A stretch of DNA of 64,000 bases from Martinezella tropici (GTDB lineage Bacteria > Pseudomonadota > Alphaproteobacteria > Rhizobiales > Rhizobiaceae). This document shows, piece after piece, positions 38,666 to 47,851 of this stretch (positions are counted from its first letter, which is position 1; each line of letters begins with the position of its first letter). The notes beneath the pieces were generated by a model. That model did no database searches. It was not told the origin of the DNA and worked only from the letters and a program-made list of their open reading frames with translations. The position numbers and the translations under genes were made by a program. The stretch lies in contig NZ_QMKK01000024.1 of assembly GCF_003287875.1 (NCBI RefSeq), positions 62,001-126,000 of the forward strand, read 5' to 3'.

Positions 38666-39703
38666 ATGGGACAGCTGGTCCGAGTTCCGGCCAATGAAAC
38701 ACAGAGGCTTTTGGCCGTACGGTCCCTGAATGCGATTCACAACAGCCCGACACCCGAGCTTGCGATCCTTGCCGAACTGGCGAGGAGTGTGTTCGAAACG
38801 CCCTATGCAGCCATCAATATCATCGATGAGGACTGGCAGCGCATCGCAGGGCAGGCGGGTTTGAAGATTGCCGAATGCTCGCGCGACATGTCGATTTGTA
38901 CGCGGGTGGTGTTTGACGACGAACTGCTGGTCCTTCCAGATCTTATGGAGGAACCGGAGCTGAAGGCTGCCCCCTTCGTTCTCGATGATCCCTATTTCCG
39001 CTTTTATGCCGGCGCTCCGGTGCGACTGGAGAACGGCTTGCCCGTGGGTGCCTTCTGCGTTCTCGATCAGAAGCCGAGGCGGTTCTCTCCAGGCGAAGAA
39101 GAGAGTCTCATGCGGTTTGCACAGATTGCCAGTGCGCTTCTGCGGCTGCAGAAGTCAAACCTGCTGATGGGAATCGCCGAGAACAGCTTGCGGGCGGCTG
39201 CCATGACCGATCCGCTGACCCGTTTCTTCAACAGGTCGGCACTGGAAAACCTGGTTGATAGCGCATTGAGTTCAGCCATTGCTGCTGGCCGCCACTTCGG
39301 CGTTCTCTATCTCGACATGGACGGCTTCAAATCCATCAATGACCGCTTCGGTCATAATGTCGGCGACGAAGTTCTCTGTGAGGCGGCATCCCGCATCCGC
39401 TCTGTCATCCGCACCGATGACATCGTCGTTCGTATGGGAGGCGACGAATTCGCCATCTTCGTGCCGGACCCGACCGACAGGAGCGCGCTTGTCTCCCTGT
39501 CCGAGCGTTTGTTGGCTGCATTCCGAGCGCCATTCGCGGTAGAGGGCGTATCCGTCTCCGCACGATTGAGCATCGGCGCAGCACTGGCGCCGGATGATGG
39601 CGCGACACGTGCCTTGCTGTTGAGAAATGTCGATTCCGCGCTCTATCAGGCCAAGGCCGCCGGTCGAGACCGCGTGGCGATCTTCAACGGGCTCGATGGT
39701 TGA
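38666..39703 (+). CDS. GAF-GGDEF diguanylate cyclase
   Basis: A 345-residue signalling enzyme. The GAF domain covers about residues 20-165 (ARSVFETPYAAINIIDEDWQ, PVRLENGLPVGAFCVLD). The GGDEF domain begins with DPLTRFFNRSALE and has VVRMGGDEFAIF, so the active-site motif is intact. R-T-D-D lies five residues before it, matching an inhibitory I-site. It would make cyclic di-GMP from two GTP, tuned by a small molecule or redox cue at GAF. It has no membrane segment. It lies next to a chemoreceptor, though a terminator separates them. Confidence 0.93.
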   Translation: MGQLVRVPANETQRLLAVRSLNAIHNSPTPELAILAELARSVFETPYAAINIIDEDWQRIAGQAGLKIAECSRDMSICTRVVFDDELLVLPDLMEEPELKAAPFVLDDPYFRFYAGAPVRLENGLPVGAFCVLDQKPRRFSPGEEESLMRFAQIASALLRLQKSNLLMGIAENSLRAAAMTDPLTRFFNRSALENLVDSALSSAIAAGRHFGVLYLDMDGFKSINDRFGHNVGDEVLCEAASRIRSVIRTDDIVVRMGGDEFAIFVPDPTDRSALVSLSERLLAAFRAPFAVEGVSVSARLSIGAALAPDDGATRALLLRNVDSALYQAKAAGRDRVAIFNGLDG

Positions 39704-39738
39704 CGACATCAGGCAGCCCCGGGGCCGCCTGATGTTTG
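39704..39738. terminator. Terminator hairpin between convergent cyclase gene and dxs
   Basis: ACATCAGGC (39706-39714) pairs with GCCTGATGT (39727-39735), and the inner AGCCCC/GGGGCC extends the stem. TTGCGTTT follows on the plus strand. It occupies the whole 38-bp gap between the two convergent genes. Confidence 0.75.
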
Positions 39739-39741
39739 CGT

Positions 39742-41658
39742 TTATCCAGCGGCTTCGACGATGCGGCCGTGGCCGAGCGTGCGGAATACTGTCTGCACGA
39801 TGCCGGCACGGTCGAGACCGGCTCTGGCATTCATGGCTTCAGGCTTTGCCTGATCCATCCACATATCCGGCATGACGAGCGAGCGGATCTTCAGGCCATT
39901 GTCGAGCAGGCCCTCATTGGCGAGGAACTGCATGACCTGGCTGCCGAAGCCGCCGACCGAACCTTCCTCGACGGTGATCAGCATTTCATGGTGAGCCACG
40001 AGTTGTCGGATGAGGTCGTGATCGAGCGGCTTGGCGAAGCGCGCATCGGCGACCGTCGTCGACAGGCCGGCGGCATCGAGATCCTCGGCTGCGGCAAGGC
40101 TGTCGGCCAAGCGCGTGCCGAAGGACAGCAGCGCGACTTTCGAACCCTGCTTGACGACGCGCCCCTTGCCGATTTCGAGGATCTGGCCCCGTTCCGGCAG
40201 CTCGACGCCGACGCCTTCACCGCGCGGATAGCGGAAGGAAATCGGGCCGAGATCATAGGCGGCGGCCGTGCGCACCATATGCTTGAGTTCCGCCTCGTCG
40301 GCGGCGGCCATGACGACGAAGCCGGGCAGGGTGGCAAGAAAGGCGGTATCGAAGGACCCGGCATGCGTCGGTCCATCGGCGCCGACGAAGCCGGCGCGGT
40401 CGATCGGGAAACGGACGGGCAGGCCCTGGATCGCCACGTCATGCACCACCTGGTCATAGGCACGCTGCAGGAAGGTGGAATAAAGAGCGGCAAAGGGCTT
40501 GTAGCCTTCGGCAGCAAGGCCCGCGGCGAAAGTCACGGCATGCTGCTCGGCAATGCCGACGTCGAAACAGCGCTTGGGGAAGAATTCCTGCAGCTTGTCG
40601 AGGCCGGTGCCGTTTGGCATGGCGGCGGTGATACCGACGATTTTGTCGTCGAGGGTTGCCTCCTGGACCAAAGCGTCCGCAAAGACGCTTGTGTAGCTCG
40701 GCGCATTCGGCTTCACCTTCGTCTGCGCGCCGGTAATGACGTCGAACTTGTTGACGCCGTGATATTTGTCGGCAGCTGCCTCGGCCGGCGGATAACCCTT
40801 GCCCTTTTGCGTCACGACATGGATCAGCACCGGGCCTTGCGCATTGTCGCGCACATTGCGCAGCACGGGCAGCAGATGCTCGAAGGAGTGACCGTCGATC
40901 GGGCCGATATGATAGAAGCCCATCTCCTCGAACATGGTGCCACCGGTCACATAGCCCCGTGCGTGCTCGACTGCCCGCGTGATGGCGCGGTCGACCTTCT
41001 TGCCGAGATAGGCGGTCAGTTTCTTGCCGAAATCCCGGAAGCCCATATAGGTGCGGCCGGAGGCGAGGCGCGCGAGATAGGCGCTCATGGCCCCCGTCGG
41101 CGGGGCGATCGACATGTCGTTGTCGTTGAGGATGACGATCAGCCGTGCATCGAGCGCACCGGCATTGTTCAGCGCCTCATAGGCCATGCCGGCCGACATG
41201 GCGCCGTCACCGATGACGGCGATCACACGGCGGTCGGTATTATCGAGCTCGGCGGCAACCGCCATGCCGAGGCCGGCGGAAATGGATGTCGAGGAATGCG
41301 CGGCGCCGAAGGGATCGTACTCGCTTTCAGCCCGGCGCGTGAAGCCGGAAAGACCGTTTTCCTGGCGAAGCGTGCGAATGCGGTCCCGCCGGCCGGTCAG
41401 GATCTTGTGCGGATAACACTGATGCCCGACATCGAAAATCAGCCGGTCGTCGGGCGTGTTGAAGACGCTGTGGATCGCGATGGTCAATTCGACGACACCG
41501 AGGCCGGCGCCGAGATGTCCGCCGGTACGCGACACCGCATCGATCATCTCATCGCGGACTTCGCGGGCGAGTTGCGGCAATTCCCGGTCCTCCAGCTTTC
41601 GCAGGTCGGAAGGATATTGGACCCGGTCCAGCAGGGGCGTCTGTGGCATTTGTGTCAA
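39742..41658 (-). CDS. dxs: 1-deoxy-D-xylulose-5-phosphate synthase
   Basis: A 638-residue thiamine-diphosphate enzyme that opens the MEP isoprenoid pathway from pyruvate and glyceraldehyde 3-phosphate. Visible are [36 protein letters not shown], the TPP motif [18 protein letters not shown] with NDNDMSI, and the C-terminal transketolase-type part ([31 protein letters not shown]). TTG at 41658 is kept because GAGG lies 8 nt upstream; ATG at 41649 is an alternative. The products feed ubiquinone side chains made downstream by UbiA and others. Confidence 0.97.
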   Translation of the reverse strand: MTQMPQTPLLDRVQYPSDLRKLEDRELPQLAREVRDEMIDAVSRTGGHLGAGLGVVELTIAIHSVFNTPDDRLIFDVGHQCYPHKILTGRRDRIRTLRQENGLSGFTRRAESEYDPFGAAHSSTSISAGLGMAVAAELDNTDRRVIAVIGDGAMSAGMAYEALNNAGALDARLIVILNDNDMSIAPPTGAMSAYLARLASGRTYMGFRDFGKKLTAYLGKKVDRAITRAVEHARGYVTGGTMFEEMGFYHIGPIDGHSFEHLLPVLRNVRDNAQGPVLIHVVTQKGKGYPPAEAAADKYHGVNKFDVITGAQTKVKPNAPSYTSVFADALVQEATLDDKIVGITAAMPNGTGLDKLQEFFPKRCFDVGIAEQHAVTFAAGLAAEGYKPFAALYSTFLQRAYDQVVHDVAIQGLPVRFPIDRAGFVGADGPTHAGSFDTAFLATLPGFVVMAAADEAELKHMVRTAAAYDLGPISFRYPRGEGVGVELPERGQILEIGKGRVVKQGSKVALLSFGTRLADSLAAAEDLDAAGLSTTVADARFAKPLDHDLIRQLVAHHEMLITVEEGSVGGFGSQVMQFLANEGLLDNGLKIRSLVMPDMWMDQAKPEAMNARAGLDRAGIVQTVFRTLGHGRIVEAAG

Positions 41659-41783
41659 GGCTGATGCCTCTTTCTTGCTATTCTTGGGCGGTGGTCCGCC
41701 TTTACGTCAAAACAGATTGCGACAAAAGGCGCCGAATTCAAGGTGCTCCCGAACAAGAAACATGTGGGAGTGTTATGAACCCG

Positions 41784-42707
41784 TTAGCCTTCCGGCAGGG
41801 GAATGAACTCTTCCTCGTCGCCCGGCACGATATCGAAGCGGCCTGTGCGCCATTCTTCCTTGGCCTTTTCGATGCGCTCCTTTGAGGACGAGACGAAATT
41901 CCACCAGATATAGCGCTTCGAATTGAGCGCTGCACCGCCAAAAAGCATGAGATGACAGCCTTTTTCGCCTGCCTCCAGCGTTATCGCATCGCCGGGACGG
42001 AAGACGAGGAGCTGATCCTGCTCGAAACGGTCGCCCGCGACGATGAGCGAACCGGAGAGAATATAGAGGGCCCGCTCCTCATGCGCTGACCCAAAAGGAA
42101 ACGTCGTATTGGGCTGAAGCTGCAGATCGACATAGAGCGTGTCGGAGAAGGATTTCACCGACGATTTCAGACCCTCGAATTCGCCGATGACAACGCGCCC
42201 GGTCACGCCGCCATCGGCGATCACAGGCAGCTCGTCCTTCTCGGTGTGGGCAAAGGAGGGATCGATCTCCTCCTTGTCGTCGGGGAGCGCCAGCCAGGTC
42301 TGCAGGCCGGACATGGCGAAAGGGTGATCGCGCAGGTTCTCCGGCGTGCGCTCGGAATGCACGATACCGCGCCCGGCCGTCATCAGGTTCACGTCGCCGG
42401 GACGGATCACCTTGGCCGTGCCGAGGCTGTCCATATGGCGGATCTCGCCGTCGAAGAGATAGGTGACCGTGGAAAGGCCGATATGCGGATGTGGGCGCAC
42501 ATCGAGCGCCTGGCCCGGCCGTAAAATCGCAGGTCCCATGCGGTCGAAGAAGATGAACGGTCCTACCAACCGGCGCCGGCTGCTCGGAAGCGCGCGCCGC
42601 ACGGAGAAGCCGCCAAGGTCGCTGGTGCGCGGAATGATAAGGTTCTCGATCGCATCGCAGGCGAAGGCATCGCCGGCCTGAGGATCGTTGCCTGGGAAGA
42701 ATGACAT
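41784..42707 (-). CDS. Pirin family protein
   Basis: A 307-residue bicupin. The N-terminal cupin has the metal-ligand region RPHPHIGLSTVTYLFDGEIR plus GRGIVHSERTPE, typical of pirins, which bind Fe2+ and in some cases have quercetinase activity. The C-terminal cupin is at about 180-280 (FPFGSAHEERALYILSG). It lies between dxs and xseB on the same strand, with 125 bp to dxs and 71 bp to xseB. The biological substrate is unknown. Confidence 0.93.
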   Translation of the reverse strand: MSFFPGNDPQAGDAFACDAIENLIIPRTSDLGGFSVRRALPSSRRRLVGPFIFFDRMGPAILRPGQALDVRPHPHIGLSTVTYLFDGEIRHMDSLGTAKVIRPGDVNLMTAGRGIVHSERTPENLRDHPFAMSGLQTWLALPDDKEEIDPSFAHTEKDELPVIADGGVTGRVVIGEFEGLKSSVKSFSDTLYVDLQLQPNTTFPFGSAHEERALYILSGSLIVAGDRFEQDQLLVFRPGDAITLEAGEKGCHLMLFGGAALNSKRYIWWNFVSSSKERIEKAKEEWRTGRFDIVPGDEEEFIPLPEG

Positions 42708-42778
42708 GAAGGCTCTCCTTTCGGTTGGGGCCCAACCTATCGGGAATGCGTGCCAAACTCAAATTTCCCGTTTTGATC

Positions 42779-43030
42779 CTATGCGCCGTCCAGCGCTTCC
42801 GTACCCTGTGGCTTGCCGGCGCGGTCGAGCCGGATCTTCTCGATGCGGTTTTCCGCCGCTGAAAGCAACGCTTCGCAGTGCTTCTTCAGCGCTTCGCCGC
42901 GCTCGTAGATCGAGATGGATTCGTCCAGCGCCACATCGCCGCGCTCAAGCCGGGCAACGATGCTTTCAAGCTCCGCCACAGCCTTCTCGAAGGAATAGCC
43001 CGAAACATCTGCCTTGGCGTTCTCGCTCAT
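42779..43030 (-). CDS. xseB: Exodeoxyribonuclease VII small subunit
   Basis: An 83-residue protein. [20 protein letters not shown] and [19 protein letters not shown] are the hallmark helices of XseB, which joins XseA to degrade single-stranded DNA. ATG at 43030 is preferred because AAAGG lies 7 nt upstream, inside the end of the preceding gene; an in-frame TTG at 43036 is less likely. The stop of the histone-deacetylase-like gene is at 43033, so the two genes are coupled. Confidence 0.95.
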   Translation of the reverse strand: MSENAKADVSGYSFEKAVAELESIVARLERGDVALDESISIYERGEALKKHCEALLSAAENRIEKIRLDRAGKPQGTEALDGA

Positions 43031-43032
43031 CG

Positions 43033-43974
43033 TCAACCTTTCATCATGCGTAGAATATGCATCCCCGCCGACTCGGCGAGACCTTCCAGATCATAGCCGC
43101 CTTCGAGCAGGCTGACGACCCGGTTCTTGGCGCTGCGGTCTGCAACTTCGAGCAGCCGCCCGGTCGCCCAGTCGAAATCCTCGCCCGTTAGGTTCAATTG
43201 CGCCAGGGGATCGCGGTGATGGGCGTCGAAGCCGGCCGAGATGATGATGAGATCGGGGCTGAAGTCGGCGAGCGCCGGCAGGATGCGCGACTTGAAGGCC
43301 TCTCGGAAATGATCGCCGCCGGTATTGGGAGAGAGCGGCGCATTGACGATGGTATTGTGGGTGCCACTTTCATCCTTCTTGCCGGTGCCTGGATAGAGCG
43401 GCATCTGGTGGGTGGAACAGAAGAGCACGGACGGATCGTCCCAGAAAATATCCTGAGTGCCATTGCCGTGGTGCACGTCCCAGTCGACGATGGCGACGCG
43501 CTCGGCGCCGTGGGCCTTTTGCGCATGGCGGGCGGCGATTGCGGCATTGTTGAAGAAGCAGAAGCCCATGGCCTTGGTCTTCTCGGCATGGTGCCCCGGC
43601 GGACGGGCCGCGACGAAGACATTGTCGGCCGCACCGGAAAAGACGTCGTCGACCGCCGCCATGGCTCCGCCGACGCCGTGCATGATTGCCTGCAACGTCT
43701 TCGGGCTGGCATAGGTATCGGCTTCGAGCTGGTTGATCTCGCCGTCGTCGCCTCTGTCCGGCATCGAACGCAGCACGAACTCCAGATGCTCCTCGGGATG
43801 CGCAAGCAGGACTGCATCCTCGTGTGCGGCAGGCGCTTTCCGCCGGTCCAGTCGCTCGAAATTCGGATGCTCCAGCGCGATATTCAGCGAGCGCAGCCGA
43901 TCCGGCCGCTCCGGGTGGCCAGGCGGAACAATATGTTCCAGGAAGATCGGGTGTTCGTAAAGACGTGTGCTCAT
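43033..43974 (-). CDS. Histone deacetylase/acetylpolyamine amidohydrolase family protein
   Basis: A 313-residue zinc amidohydrolase. The family core is complete: [20 protein letters not shown] (charge relay His pair), [15 protein letters not shown] (Zn-binding Asp and His), [11 protein letters not shown] (second Zn Asp) and LLEGGYD. Bacterial members deacetylate acetylpolyamines, acetoin-related or acetyl-lysine substrates; the substrate is not evident. It is first in a run HDAC-xseB-pirin-dxs. Start ATG at 43974. The N-terminal HPERPDRL motif also fits. Confidence 0.93.
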   Translation of the reverse strand: MSTRLYEHPIFLEHIVPPGHPERPDRLRSLNIALEHPNFERLDRRKAPAAHEDAVLLAHPEEHLEFVLRSMPDRGDDGEINQLEADTYASPKTLQAIMHGVGGAMAAVDDVFSGAADNVFVAARPPGHHAEKTKAMGFCFFNNAAIAARHAQKAHGAERVAIVDWDVHHGNGTQDIFWDDPSVLFCSTHQMPLYPGTGKKDESGTHNTIVNAPLSPNTGGDHFREAFKSRILPALADFSPDLIIISAGFDAHHRDPLAQLNLTGEDFDWATGRLLEVADRSAKNRVVSLLEGGYDLEGLAESAGMHILRMMKG

Positions 43975-44141
43975 GGGGCCAATCTATAAATGAGGTGTGA
44001 CGCCTATTACAGGACATGGACCATGTCACTACAATGTCAACAATCCATCTTAACCACTTTGGCGTGGCGCCGTTTACTTATCGAGGCGCGGTGTTAAGCT
44101 TTCATTAAGGCGAGTATGGCGTCGGCCAGGGTTATTGCGTG

Positions 44142-44543
44142 ATGGCGAGAGCAGAACGATCCGATGTCGTCGAGGTAAGGGTGCCGCCGCGCGATGTCGA
44201 CCGGCACGGCCAGATGTTTGTCGCCTCCTATATCTCTCAGGCAGAAACGGCGCTCTCGAATTTCTGGCGCACCCGGCCGCTGGTCGAGGACGAACCGCTC
44301 TACATCGCCAGGAAGGCATCCTGTTCGCTGCACCGGGCCTTGCACTATGACGATCTTGCCCGCTTTTCGATCAGCGTCAACAAGATCGGCGGCAAGTCGA
44401 TCGGCTTCATGATCATGGTCGAAACCGGCAACGAACTGGCGGCGGAAGTGGAAATTCTCTGGCTCGCGGTCCGTGGCGATGAACACGATCCGGCGCCGCT
44501 GCCGGAAGACACGCGCGACTGGCTCTATAAATACCTGACGTAA
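44142..44543 (+). CDS. Hotdog-fold acyl-CoA thioesterase (4HBT family)
   Basis: A 133-residue protein. RVPPRDVDRHGQMFVASYIS followed by QAETALSNFW matches the catalytic Asp loop and central helix of 4-hydroxybenzoyl-CoA thioesterase-like proteins. The beta strands LHYDDLARFSISVNKIG and KSIGFMIMVE complete the hotdog. It probably hydrolyses a short or aromatic acyl-CoA. ATG at 44142 is used; GTG at 44139 precedes it directly. It is monocistronic. Confidence 0.85.
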   Translation: MARAERSDVVEVRVPPRDVDRHGQMFVASYISQAETALSNFWRTRPLVEDEPLYIARKASCSLHRALHYDDLARFSISVNKIGGKSIGFMIMVETGNELAAEVEILWLAVRGDEHDPAPLPEDTRDWLYKYLT

Positions 44544-44602
44544 GTCACGCTGAGACGCACGTCGCTGCCGTAAAACCGCCGCGCATTTTTAGGCGACGTG
44601 CC

Positions 44603-45160
44603 CTAGCTCCGCTGCGGCAGAAGCGGATAGCCGACCATGACGGCACGGCCGACGAGAGCCGCGACGACGGCCTTGATGACATCTCCCGGCACAAAGCCCA
44701 AGGACCCGAGAAACGCCTTGCTGAAACCGATATTGATCGTCAGCCAGGCGATGCCGAACGCATAGAGCACGACCACGCCGCCGATGACGGCAGCGATGAA
44801 GAAGCCGACGCCCTGAACGAGGCCGCTCTGTTCCGGCTTTACCAGCCTCTCCGAGAAATAGCCGGTGACGAAGGCCGCGAAGATCCAGCCGACGAAGAAG
44901 CCGGCCGTCGGGCCGGCGAAGACGGCAAGGCCACCGCGACCGCCCGACAGCACCGGCAGGCCGATGCTGACAAGGACGACCACCAGCAGCACCGCGATCG
45001 CCCCGCGCTTGGCGCCGAGCACGACGCCGGCTAGCATGACGCCGAGCGATTGTGCCGTGATCGGAACCGGAATGATGCCGATCGGGATGGGCGGCAAGAG
45101 CCCGAGCGCCACGATGATGGCGGCAAAAAGTGCCGAGAGGACGAGATCGCGGGTGTTCAT
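44603..45160 (-). CDS. bioY: Biotin transporter substrate-binding subunit BioY
   Basis: A 185-residue integral membrane protein with six hydrophobic helices. Features are PIPIGIIPVPITAQSLGVMLAG, GLAVFAGPTAGFFVGWIFAAF and a final FVPGDVIKAVVAALVG, all typical of BioY, the S component of the biotin ECF transporter. It binds biotin in the membrane. ATG at 45160 is chosen: GGAAGGAG lies upstream and MNTRDLVLSALFAA is the family start. It is last in bioM-bioN-bioY, 28 nt after bioN. Confidence 0.95.
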   Translation of the reverse strand: MNTRDLVLSALFAAIIVALGLLPPIPIGIIPVPITAQSLGVMLAGVVLGAKRGAIAVLLVVVLVSIGLPVLSGGRGGLAVFAGPTAGFFVGWIFAAFVTGYFSERLVKPEQSGLVQGVGFFIAAVIGGVVVLYAFGIAWLTINIGFSKAFLGSLGFVPGDVIKAVVAALVGRAVMVGYPLLPQRS

Positions 45161-45188
45161 GGCGGCTCCTTCCGAAAAAGATCTATGT

Positions 45189-45791
45189 TCATTGACGCCG
45201 AATGCCGCGCGCGTCAATCGCGGCGGCGATATTGTCCGCATCGCGCAGCGTCAGGATGATCAGCGGCGCGAGCGTGGTCGCCAGGCGAACCTTGATCCCG
45301 CGCGCCTGATGCGCCTCGCGGATCGCACGGTAGCGATCGAGGATCTCGGGGACGAACCGGATGACGAGGCCGATCGCCAATCCAATATCGGCGGCCTTCA
45401 GCAGGCCGAACTTTTGGAGCGGCATGGCAAGCGCCGTGATCTCGTCGATGAAAGCAGCCATCGATGTCGTCGCCGTCACCGTGGCGGCAAACAATGCGAG
45501 CGCGGTCAATCGCAGGGCGGTGACGATGGCGGCGTGCAGCGGGCCGACGAGTGCGGCGAAGACGGCGAGCACGGCAATCGAGATCAGGATCGGCCGCAGC
45601 CGCTTCAATGCGTCTCGGATCGGCAGGCCACTGCGGAAATAGAGGCCGGCGCCGACAAGATTTGCACAGGCAAGCACCGCGACGGACTGCGTCAGGAAAA
45701 GCAATACGCCGAATGCAGTCAACGTGAGGAGCTTTACGCGCGGCGAAAGCCGGTGCAACCATGTATCGACATCGACATGCAGCGTCTGCAT
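45189..45791 (-). CDS. bioN: ECF transporter transmembrane subunit BioN
   Basis: A 200-residue membrane protein with about five hydrophobic helices. It has the T-component coupling motifs with Ala-Arg-Gly: AHQARGIKVRL and, at the C-terminus, IDARGIRRQ. It links the BioM ATPase to the BioY substrate binder for biotin import. Its start at 45791 overlaps the last base of bioM, so the genes are translationally coupled. Confidence 0.93.
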   Translation of the reverse strand: MQTLHVDVDTWLHRLSPRVKLLTLTAFGVLLFLTQSVAVLACANLVGAGLYFRSGLPIRDALKRLRPILISIAVLAVFAALVGPLHAAIVTALRLTALALFAATVTATTSMAAFIDEITALAMPLQKFGLLKAADIGLAIGLVIRFVPEILDRYRAIREAHQARGIKVRLATTLAPLIILTLRDADNIAAAIDARGIRRQ

Positions 45792-46468
45792 CAGCCTGCC
45801 ATCCCCCTGTAGCGAGCGATCGCCTCCTCTGCCGGAGCGTCGGCGACGAGCCGGCCCTGGTCGAACAAAAGCACCCGCTCGAAATCCTCGAGCAGGGGCA
45901 GATCGTGGCTGATGACGATGATGCTTTCCGGCAGCTCCATCATGGTCTTCCGCACGAGCGCCCGGTTCTTGAGATCGAGCTGGTTGGTCGGTTCGTCGAG
46001 AATGAGGATATCGGGTCCGGTCACGAGTACAGAGCAGAGCGCGGCCATCTGCAGCTCGCCACCGGAAAGCTCATGCGCCCGCCGCGCGCCGAGATGGCCG
46101 ACGCCAAAGCGGCCAAGAATACCCTCGACCGCCGCCTCGATTTGCGTCTTGTCATATCCGCGCGCCTTCAGCCCATAGGCGATATCGTCGCGCACGATGG
46201 GCAGGATGATCTGGTTCTGCGGCGACTGGAAGATATAGCCGACTTTTCCAAGCACCTCGCTGGCGTTGCCGACCGTGTCGAGCCCATCGACCAAGACGCG
46301 TCCCGTCGTCGGCTTGACGAGCCCGTTGATCAGCCGCGCGAAGGTCGTCTTGCCGGAGCCGTTGAGGCCGATCACCCCGATGCGGCGCTCCTGAAGCGTG
46401 AGATTCAAAGGAAACAGCGCAGTGCGCGTGCCATAATCGACGCCGGCGTTGTCGAAGCGGATATCCAA
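45791..46468 (-). CDS. bioM: ECF transporter ATP-binding subunit BioM
   Basis: A 225-residue ABC ATPase. Walker A is GLNGSGKTTFARL, the Q-loop FQSPQNQIILP, the signature LSGGELQMAALC and Walker B LILDEPTNQLDL, with H-switch ISHDLP. It powers biotin uptake with BioN and BioY, a tripartite system described in rhizobia. The first codon is TTG at 46468, with AGGGAAA upstream. Of the operon's three genes it is first. I looked for the BioR palindrome TTATmkATAA upstream and did not find it. Confidence 0.95.
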   Translation of the reverse strand: MDIRFDNAGVDYGTRTALFPLNLTLQERRIGVIGLNGSGKTTFARLINGLVKPTTGRVLVDGLDTVGNASEVLGKVGYIFQSPQNQIILPIVRDDIAYGLKARGYDKTQIEAAVEGILGRFGVGHLGARRAHELSGGELQMAALCSVLVTGPDILILDEPTNQLDLKNRALVRKTMMELPESIIVISHDLPLLEDFERVLLFDQGRLVADAPAEEAIARYRGMAG

Positions 46469-46548
46469 GCGCTTTCCCTGTTCAACAGTGTGATCGCGGA
46501 GCTATAGCGCATCGCTTCGATTTATCAAATCAGGGCCTCTTTGAAAGC

Positions 46549-47766
46549 ATGGGAATTTATGCCTATGATCCGCTTATGACGAATCTGCTTTCGAATCGTG
46601 ATGCCCGCCGCGTGTTTCTTGCCAAACAGGGGCTTGCCAATCCGCCCAACCGCGCCTTGACAAAGGCGGGGCTGCTGCAGCTCATCCATGACATCGGCTT
46701 CGTGCAGGTGGACAGCATCGCAACCGTCGAGCGCGCCCATCACCAGATCCTGTTTTCGCGCAACCAGACCTATCGGCGCGAACATCTGACGGAGCTTCTG
46801 GAAAAGGATGGCGCGCTTTTCGAGAACTGGACGCATGATGCCTCGATCCTGCCGAGCGCCTTCTTCGTCTATTGGAAGCACCGCTTTCGCCGTGAAGAGG
46901 AGGCGATCATTGCGCGCTGGCGCAAATGGCGCGGAGAGGGGTTCGAGGCGGCTTTCGAGGAAACCTACGAGCGCGTGCTGAAGAACGGCGCCATTACCGC
47001 CCGCGAGGTCAAGGCGGAGGATCACGTCTCCGGCGGCTGGTGGAACTGGCACCCGAACAAGACGGCGCTCGAATATTTCTGGCGCACCGGCAAGTTCGCC
47101 ATTGCCGGCCGCACCAATTTCCAGAAGGTCTACGATCTCGTCGAACGCGTCCTGCCGGCCCATTTCCATGAGCCGGAAGTGGAGCATGACGAATTTGTCG
47201 ATTGGGCTTGCCGCAGCGCGCTGCAGCGCCTCGGCTTTGCCACCTCGGGCGAAATCGCCGCTTTCTGGGATCTGGTGACGCCGCAGGAGGCCAAGAGCTG
47301 GGTCGAGACCCATCGCGACGAATTGACCGATGTGCTGATCGAGCCTGCCGGTGGCGGCAAGCCTCGACCCTCCTTAGCTTTCCTCGACTTTCATGACACG
47401 CTCGATAGTCACGCCGAAGCGCCGGCGCGCATCCGCGTTCTCAGCCCCTTCGATCCCACGCTACGCGATCGCAACCGCACCGAACGCCTCTTCGGCTTCT
47501 TCTACCGCATCGAGATTTTCGTGCCCGAGCCGAAGCGCGAATATGGCTACTATGTCTTTCCGCTCCTGGAAGGAGACCGTCTGATCGGACGGATTGACAT
47601 GAAGGCCGACCGCAAGGCGGGAACACTGGATGTCAAACGCCTGTGGCTGGAACCGGGTGTCAAAGCATCTTCCGGCCGGCTGGAGAAGCTGGAAGCAGAG
47701 CTGGAGCGCGTTGCCCGTTTCACCGGTGTCGAGAAGGTTGTGTTTCTCGACGGCTGGCGAGAATGA
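46549..47766 (+). CDS. YcaQ-type winged-helix DNA glycosylase (crosslink repair family)
   Basis: A 405-residue HTH_42 family protein. The N-terminal GFVQVDSIATVERAHHQILFSR holds the QVD motif in place of catalytic QxQ/QxD of YcaQ/AlkZ enzymes. It continues with winged helix modules (GAITAREVKAEDH, FATSGEIAAFW), RVLSPFDPTLRDRNRTERLFGF, YYVFPLLEGDRLIGRID, and the FLDGW ending. Family members open interstrand crosslinks or excise alkylated bases. ATG at 46549 is kept; ATG at 46576 is possible. It is divergent from bioM with an 80-bp gap. Confidence 0.88.
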   Translation: MGIYAYDPLMTNLLSNRDARRVFLAKQGLANPPNRALTKAGLLQLIHDIGFVQVDSIATVERAHHQILFSRNQTYRREHLTELLEKDGALFENWTHDASILPSAFFVYWKHRFRREEEAIIARWRKWRGEGFEAAFEETYERVLKNGAITAREVKAEDHVSGGWWNWHPNKTALEYFWRTGKFAIAGRTNFQKVYDLVERVLPAHFHEPEVEHDEFVDWACRSALQRLGFATSGEIAAFWDLVTPQEAKSWVETHRDELTDVLIEPAGGGKPRPSLAFLDFHDTLDSHAEAPARIRVLSPFDPTLRDRNRTERLFGFFYRIEIFVPEPKREYGYYVFPLLEGDRLIGRIDMKADRKAGTLDVKRLWLEPGVKASSGRLEKLEAELERVARFTGVEKVVFLDGWRE

Positions 47767-47851
47767 CCGATATTCCTTGTTCGGGAAATCGCCTGCGGAT
47801 TGCGTTGACGGGAGAGCGAAGCGGCCTCTGATCTATGGGAACTGCGATCGC

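Noticed and set aside
39736..41664. 642-codon open frame opposite dxs
   Set aside because: Antisense shadow of dxs, which is complete and well conserved.
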